Shown here piece by piece: positions 61,560 through 64,000 of a stretch of 64,000 bases of DNA. The translations under genes and the position numbers were made by a program. Source of the stretch: Curvivirga sp965219885 (GTDB taxonomy: Bacteria; Pseudomonadota; Alphaproteobacteria; UBA8366; Aestuariispiraceae); NCBI RefSeq assembly GCF_965219885.1, contig NZ_CBDCOT010000009.1, positions 1,984,001 to 2,048,000 on the forward strand, in the 5' to 3' direction. The notes under the pieces were generated by a model. The model worked only from the letters and a program-made list of their open reading frames with translations. It had not been told where the DNA came from and searched no databases. Position 1 is the stretch's first letter, and each line of letters opens with the position of its first letter.

Positions 61560-63044
61560 ATGAAGATTATGATAAATATATCCCGACCTAAAATTCAGAA
61601 ACTAGGGTTCGGTAAGCGCACTGTTAGCAGCGTTGCTGCGGCATTGGCTTTTGTTGTTACTATGTCTGTAAACCCTCTTGTGGTTGAACCTGCGCAGGCA
61701 GAAGAAACAAAGGTAACTCCTGAAAGCCAAATGCAAATGCAATTATCCTTTGCGCCATTGGTAAAAGAAGCTGCGCCTGCTGTTGTGAATATCTATACCA
61801 AGAAAGTTGTCGAGAGTCGTCAAGGTGCGTCCCTCTTTAATGACCCATTCTTTCAAAAATTTTTTGGTAATCGTTTCAATTTAGGTGGCAAGAAAAAGAA
61901 AGTAGAAAATTCCTTAGGATCCGGTGTGATTGTAAAAGACAATGGTGTTGTCGTTACAAATAACCATGTGATCGCAGGGGCGACAGAAATCCGCGTAGTT
62001 TTGTCTGATCGTCGTGAATTTGATGCCAAGGTTCTCTTAGCTGATGATCGTACGGATTTAGCCGTGCTGGAGCTTGAGAAAGTAAAAGAAGAATTACCTG
62101 CTTTAACTTTTGGTGATTCAGATGCGCTGGAAGTTGGGGATCTTGTGTTAGCAATTGGTAACCCATTTGGTGTCGGACAGACCGTGACATCTGGTATCGT
62201 TTCTGGTTTGGCCCGTACTGCCGTAAGTGTGTCAGACTTCCGTTCTTTTATTCAGACTGATGCTGCGATTAATCCGGGAAATTCCGGTGGCGCCTTAATG
62301 TCCATGAATGGTGAAGTTGTTGGAATCAATACAGCTATTTTCTCAAAGACTGGCGGAAGTGTTGGTATCGGTTTCGCTATTCCTGCAACAATGGTTGAAG
62401 CTGTTGTGGATAGCGCAATTACGGGTGAACCTTTATTGCGCCCGTGGTTGGGCTTCAATGGTCGTGATGTGACAAGTGAAATCGCCGATGCGTTGGGAAT
62501 GGACCGCCCAGGTGGTGTGCTTGTTGAAGATATCTTTGAAGGTAGTCCGGCCAAAAAAGCTGGCGTGCAGCCTGGTGATGTTATTCTGTCAGTTGAAGAC
62601 TACGAAGTTGAAGATGGACAAGTTTTACGTTTCCGATTAGCAACACGCGGTATTGGCGGCGCAGCGAAGGTTTCATTGCTGCGTGGTGGTGACGTAAAAG
62701 AAGTGTCTTTTGATTTGATTGCTCCACCAGAAACACCTGCGCGTGATGAACTTATAGTTGAAGGGCATTCGCCATTGGCTGGTTTGCGTCTTTATAATCT
62801 ATCTCCGGCTGTTGCTGAAGAATTACATATGCCAAGCAATGCAAAAGGTGTCGTTGTATCTGGTGTGATTAAAAGATCACCAGCTGCGCGTCTTGGTGTG
62901 AAAAACCGTGATCGTATTCTAGCTATTAACGGACAAGACACACCAATGGTTCAGGATGTACGCGATGCCCTTGAAACAGATGGTGGTGAATGGCATGTGG
63001 TTATTGAACGTAATGGCCGTAAACATGTAATTGAGGTACGTTAA
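61560..63044 (+). CDS. DegP/HtrA-type periplasmic serine protease (Do family)
   Basis: A 494-residue exported protease. The signal peptide ends near AQA (residue 47). The triad is H136 (TNNHVIAG), D166 (DDRTDLAVL) and S242 (INPGNSGGALM). Two PDZ domains follow, the first around residues 295-385 and the second from about 395. It degrades or refolds damaged envelope proteins. rarA starts 5 bp after its stop, so the two are co-transcribed. Confidence 0.94.
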   Translation: MKIMINISRPKIQKLGFGKRTVSSVAAALAFVVTMSVNPLVVEPAQAEETKVTPESQMQMQLSFAPLVKEAAPAVVNIYTKKVVESRQGASLFNDPFFQKFFGNRFNLGGKKKKVENSLGSGVIVKDNGVVVTNNHVIAGATEIRVVLSDRREFDAKVLLADDRTDLAVLELEKVKEELPALTFGDSDALEVGDLVLAIGNPFGVGQTVTSGIVSGLARTAVSVSDFRSFIQTDAAINPGNSGGALMSMNGEVVGINTAIFSKTGGSVGIGFAIPATMVEAVVDSAITGEPLLRPWLGFNGRDVTSEIADALGMDRPGGVLVEDIFEGSPAKKAGVQPGDVILSVEDYEVEDGQVLRFRLATRGIGGAAKVSLLRGGDVKEVSFDLIAPPETPARDELIVEGHSPLAGLRLYNLSPAVAEELHMPSNAKGVVVSGVIKRSPAARLGVKNRDRILAINGQDTPMVQDVRDALETDGGEWHVVIERNGRKHVIEVR

Positions 63045-63049
63045 AGATT

Positions 63050-64000
63050 ATGGCTGGGGGCGCAACAGGATTTGAAAATAGTCTGTTTGGTGCGGATGCT
63101 CCGCGCCCATTGGCTGATCGTTTGCGCCCGAAAACCATTGATGATGTTGTTGGTCAGGATCATCTCTTAGGTCCTGAAGGCAGTATCCGGCGTTTTCTAG
63201 ATCAAGGACGTCTAACATCCTTAATTCTATGGGGAACACCGGGATGCGGTAAAACCACAATTGCACGTTTATTAGCTGATCATACTGATTTGGCCTTTGA
63301 ACCTTTAAGTGCGATTTTTTCCGGCGTTGCAGATTTACGTAAAGTTTTTGATCGGGCTGAATCCCGACGAATGCAAGGGCAAGGCACTTGTCTTTTTGTG
63401 GATGAGATTCATCGCTTTAACAAAGCACAGCAAGATAGCTTTTTACCTTATGTTGAAAACGGCACAATCATTCTTGTAGGTGCAACGACAGAAAATCCAA
63501 GTTTTGAACTGAATGCAGCTTTATTATCCCGATGTCAGGTATTTGTACTGAACCGATTGGAACATGATGCGTTTGAAATTATGCTTCAACGTGCAGAAGA
63601 AGAGGAAGGTCGAACACTACCTCTCACACAGGAAGCACGCTGGGCTTTGATGGATATGGCTGATGGAGATGGCCGTTATTTATTAAATATGGCAGAAGCG
63701 CTTTATGCGCTTGGCACCTCTAATGAAATGGATGTGGAAGAATTAGGGCGCGTCGTTCAAAAACGCCTGCCGGTATATGATAAAGGTCAAGATAGTCATT
63801 ATAATTTGGTTTCTGCGCTCCATAAGGCTGTGCGTGGGTCTGATGTGGACGCGGCACTTTATTGGTTAGGACGCATGCTGGAAGGGGGAGAAGACCCCAA
63901 CTTTATTGCGCGCCGTTTGTTGGTTATGTCTTATGAAGATATTGGGATGGCAGATCCTAATGCAGCCGTTCAAGCGCTAAATGCTTGGCAAACCTTTGAG
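63050..64000 (+). CDS. rarA: Replication-associated recombination protein RarA (MgsA), 3' end outside window
   Basis: 317 codons are visible and the frame is open at the window edge. The AAA+ core has Walker A GTPGCGKT, Walker B LFVDEIHRFNKAQQD, and sensor region ATTENPSFELNAALLSRCQ, followed by the YDKGQDSHYNLVSALHKAVRGSD region of RarA/WRNIP1 proteins. It acts at stalled replication forks with SSB. The ATG at 63050 lies directly after the protease stop; it ends beyond the window at the tetramerisation domain. Confidence 0.93.
   Translation, partial: MAGGATGFENSLFGADAPRPLADRLRPKTIDDVVGQDHLLGPEGSIRRFLDQGRLTSLILWGTPGCGKTTIARLLADHTDLAFEPLSAIFSGVADLRKVFDRAESRRMQGQGTCLFVDEIHRFNKAQQDSFLPYVENGTIILVGATTENPSFELNAALLSRCQVFVLNRLEHDAFEIMLQRAEEEEGRTLPLTQEARWALMDMADGDGRYLLNMAEALYALGTSNEMDVEELGRVVQKRLPVYDKGQDSHYNLVSALHKAVRGSDVDAALYWLGRMLEGGEDPNFIARRLLVMSYEDIGMADPNAAVQALNAWQTFE

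Noticed and set aside
1..64000. tRNA, rRNA, CRISPR arrays, insertion sequences, prophage or integrase genes
   Set aside because: I looked for these and saw none; gene order is compact and consistent with core chromosome.

Overview
The window is a dense, A/T-leaning bacterial chromosome segment. It starts inside a gene and ends inside another. Gene content points to an alphaproteobacterium of Rhodospirillales type: flgI and fliX diverge, flhB is fused by TAATG to a CckA-type hybrid kinase and then recA-alaS, DksA is of the cysteine-poor alphaproteobacterial form, and there is a DUF2336 protein. The order-level placement is inference. I saw no tRNA, rRNA, CRISPR array, insertion sequence or phage gene.

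Region 1 (1-8985) is a sugar-modification locus with two arms that converge and overlap tail to tail at 4049-4052. The plus arm has an asparagine-synthase C-terminus, an N-acetyl-sugar amidotransferase, a formyltransferase-like protein, a methyltransferase and an acetyltransferase. The minus arm has an oxidoreductase, a DegT aminotransferase, an epimerase/dehydratase, a cytidylyltransferase and two small proteins. The minus arm starts on the stop codon of flgK, so flagellar glycosylation is the likely use.

Region 2 (8985-37662) is a flagellar supercluster interrupted by a stress block. Minus strand: flgI-flgJ-flgN-flgK and flgF-flgG-flgA-flgH. Plus strand: fliX, fliL-fliM-(DUF6468-like)-motE, cheY-like, two motB-like genes, a 1156-residue exported repeat protein, and flgB-flgC-fliE-fliQ-fliR-flhB-cckA. 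Minus strand again: a lone FlhB C-domain, a small acidic protein, fliO and fliP. Four good sigma-54 promoters (upstream of flgI, flgF, fliM and flgB) tie the operons together, which fits a FliX/FlbD/sigma-54 hierarchy with CckA above it. The stress block (about 13.9-16.4 kb) has dksA, a DUF1330 gene behind a textbook SoxR promoter, a soxR gene with an in-frame TAA just before its iron-sulfur cysteines, and a nickel superoxide dismutase with its maturation protease.

Region 3 (37.7-64 kb) is housekeeping and transport: recA, alaS, a cyclic-nucleotide-type potassium channel, a MoxR ATPase, sppA, an AhpD-like protein, tlyA, two tandem MATE exporters, a DUF454 protein, dxs, ispA, xseB, a histone-deacetylase-like enzyme, an RND efflux pair, an ArsR regulator, a DUF2336 protein, a DegP-type protease and the start of rarA.

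The observations most worth following are the interrupted soxR with its intact operator, the flgK-sugar gene coupling, the MotB pair in which the first copy lacks the ion-binding aspartate, the large exported repeat protein, the dksA leader with two mutually exclusive hairpins, and short repeated motifs upstream of fliL, cheY and recA.
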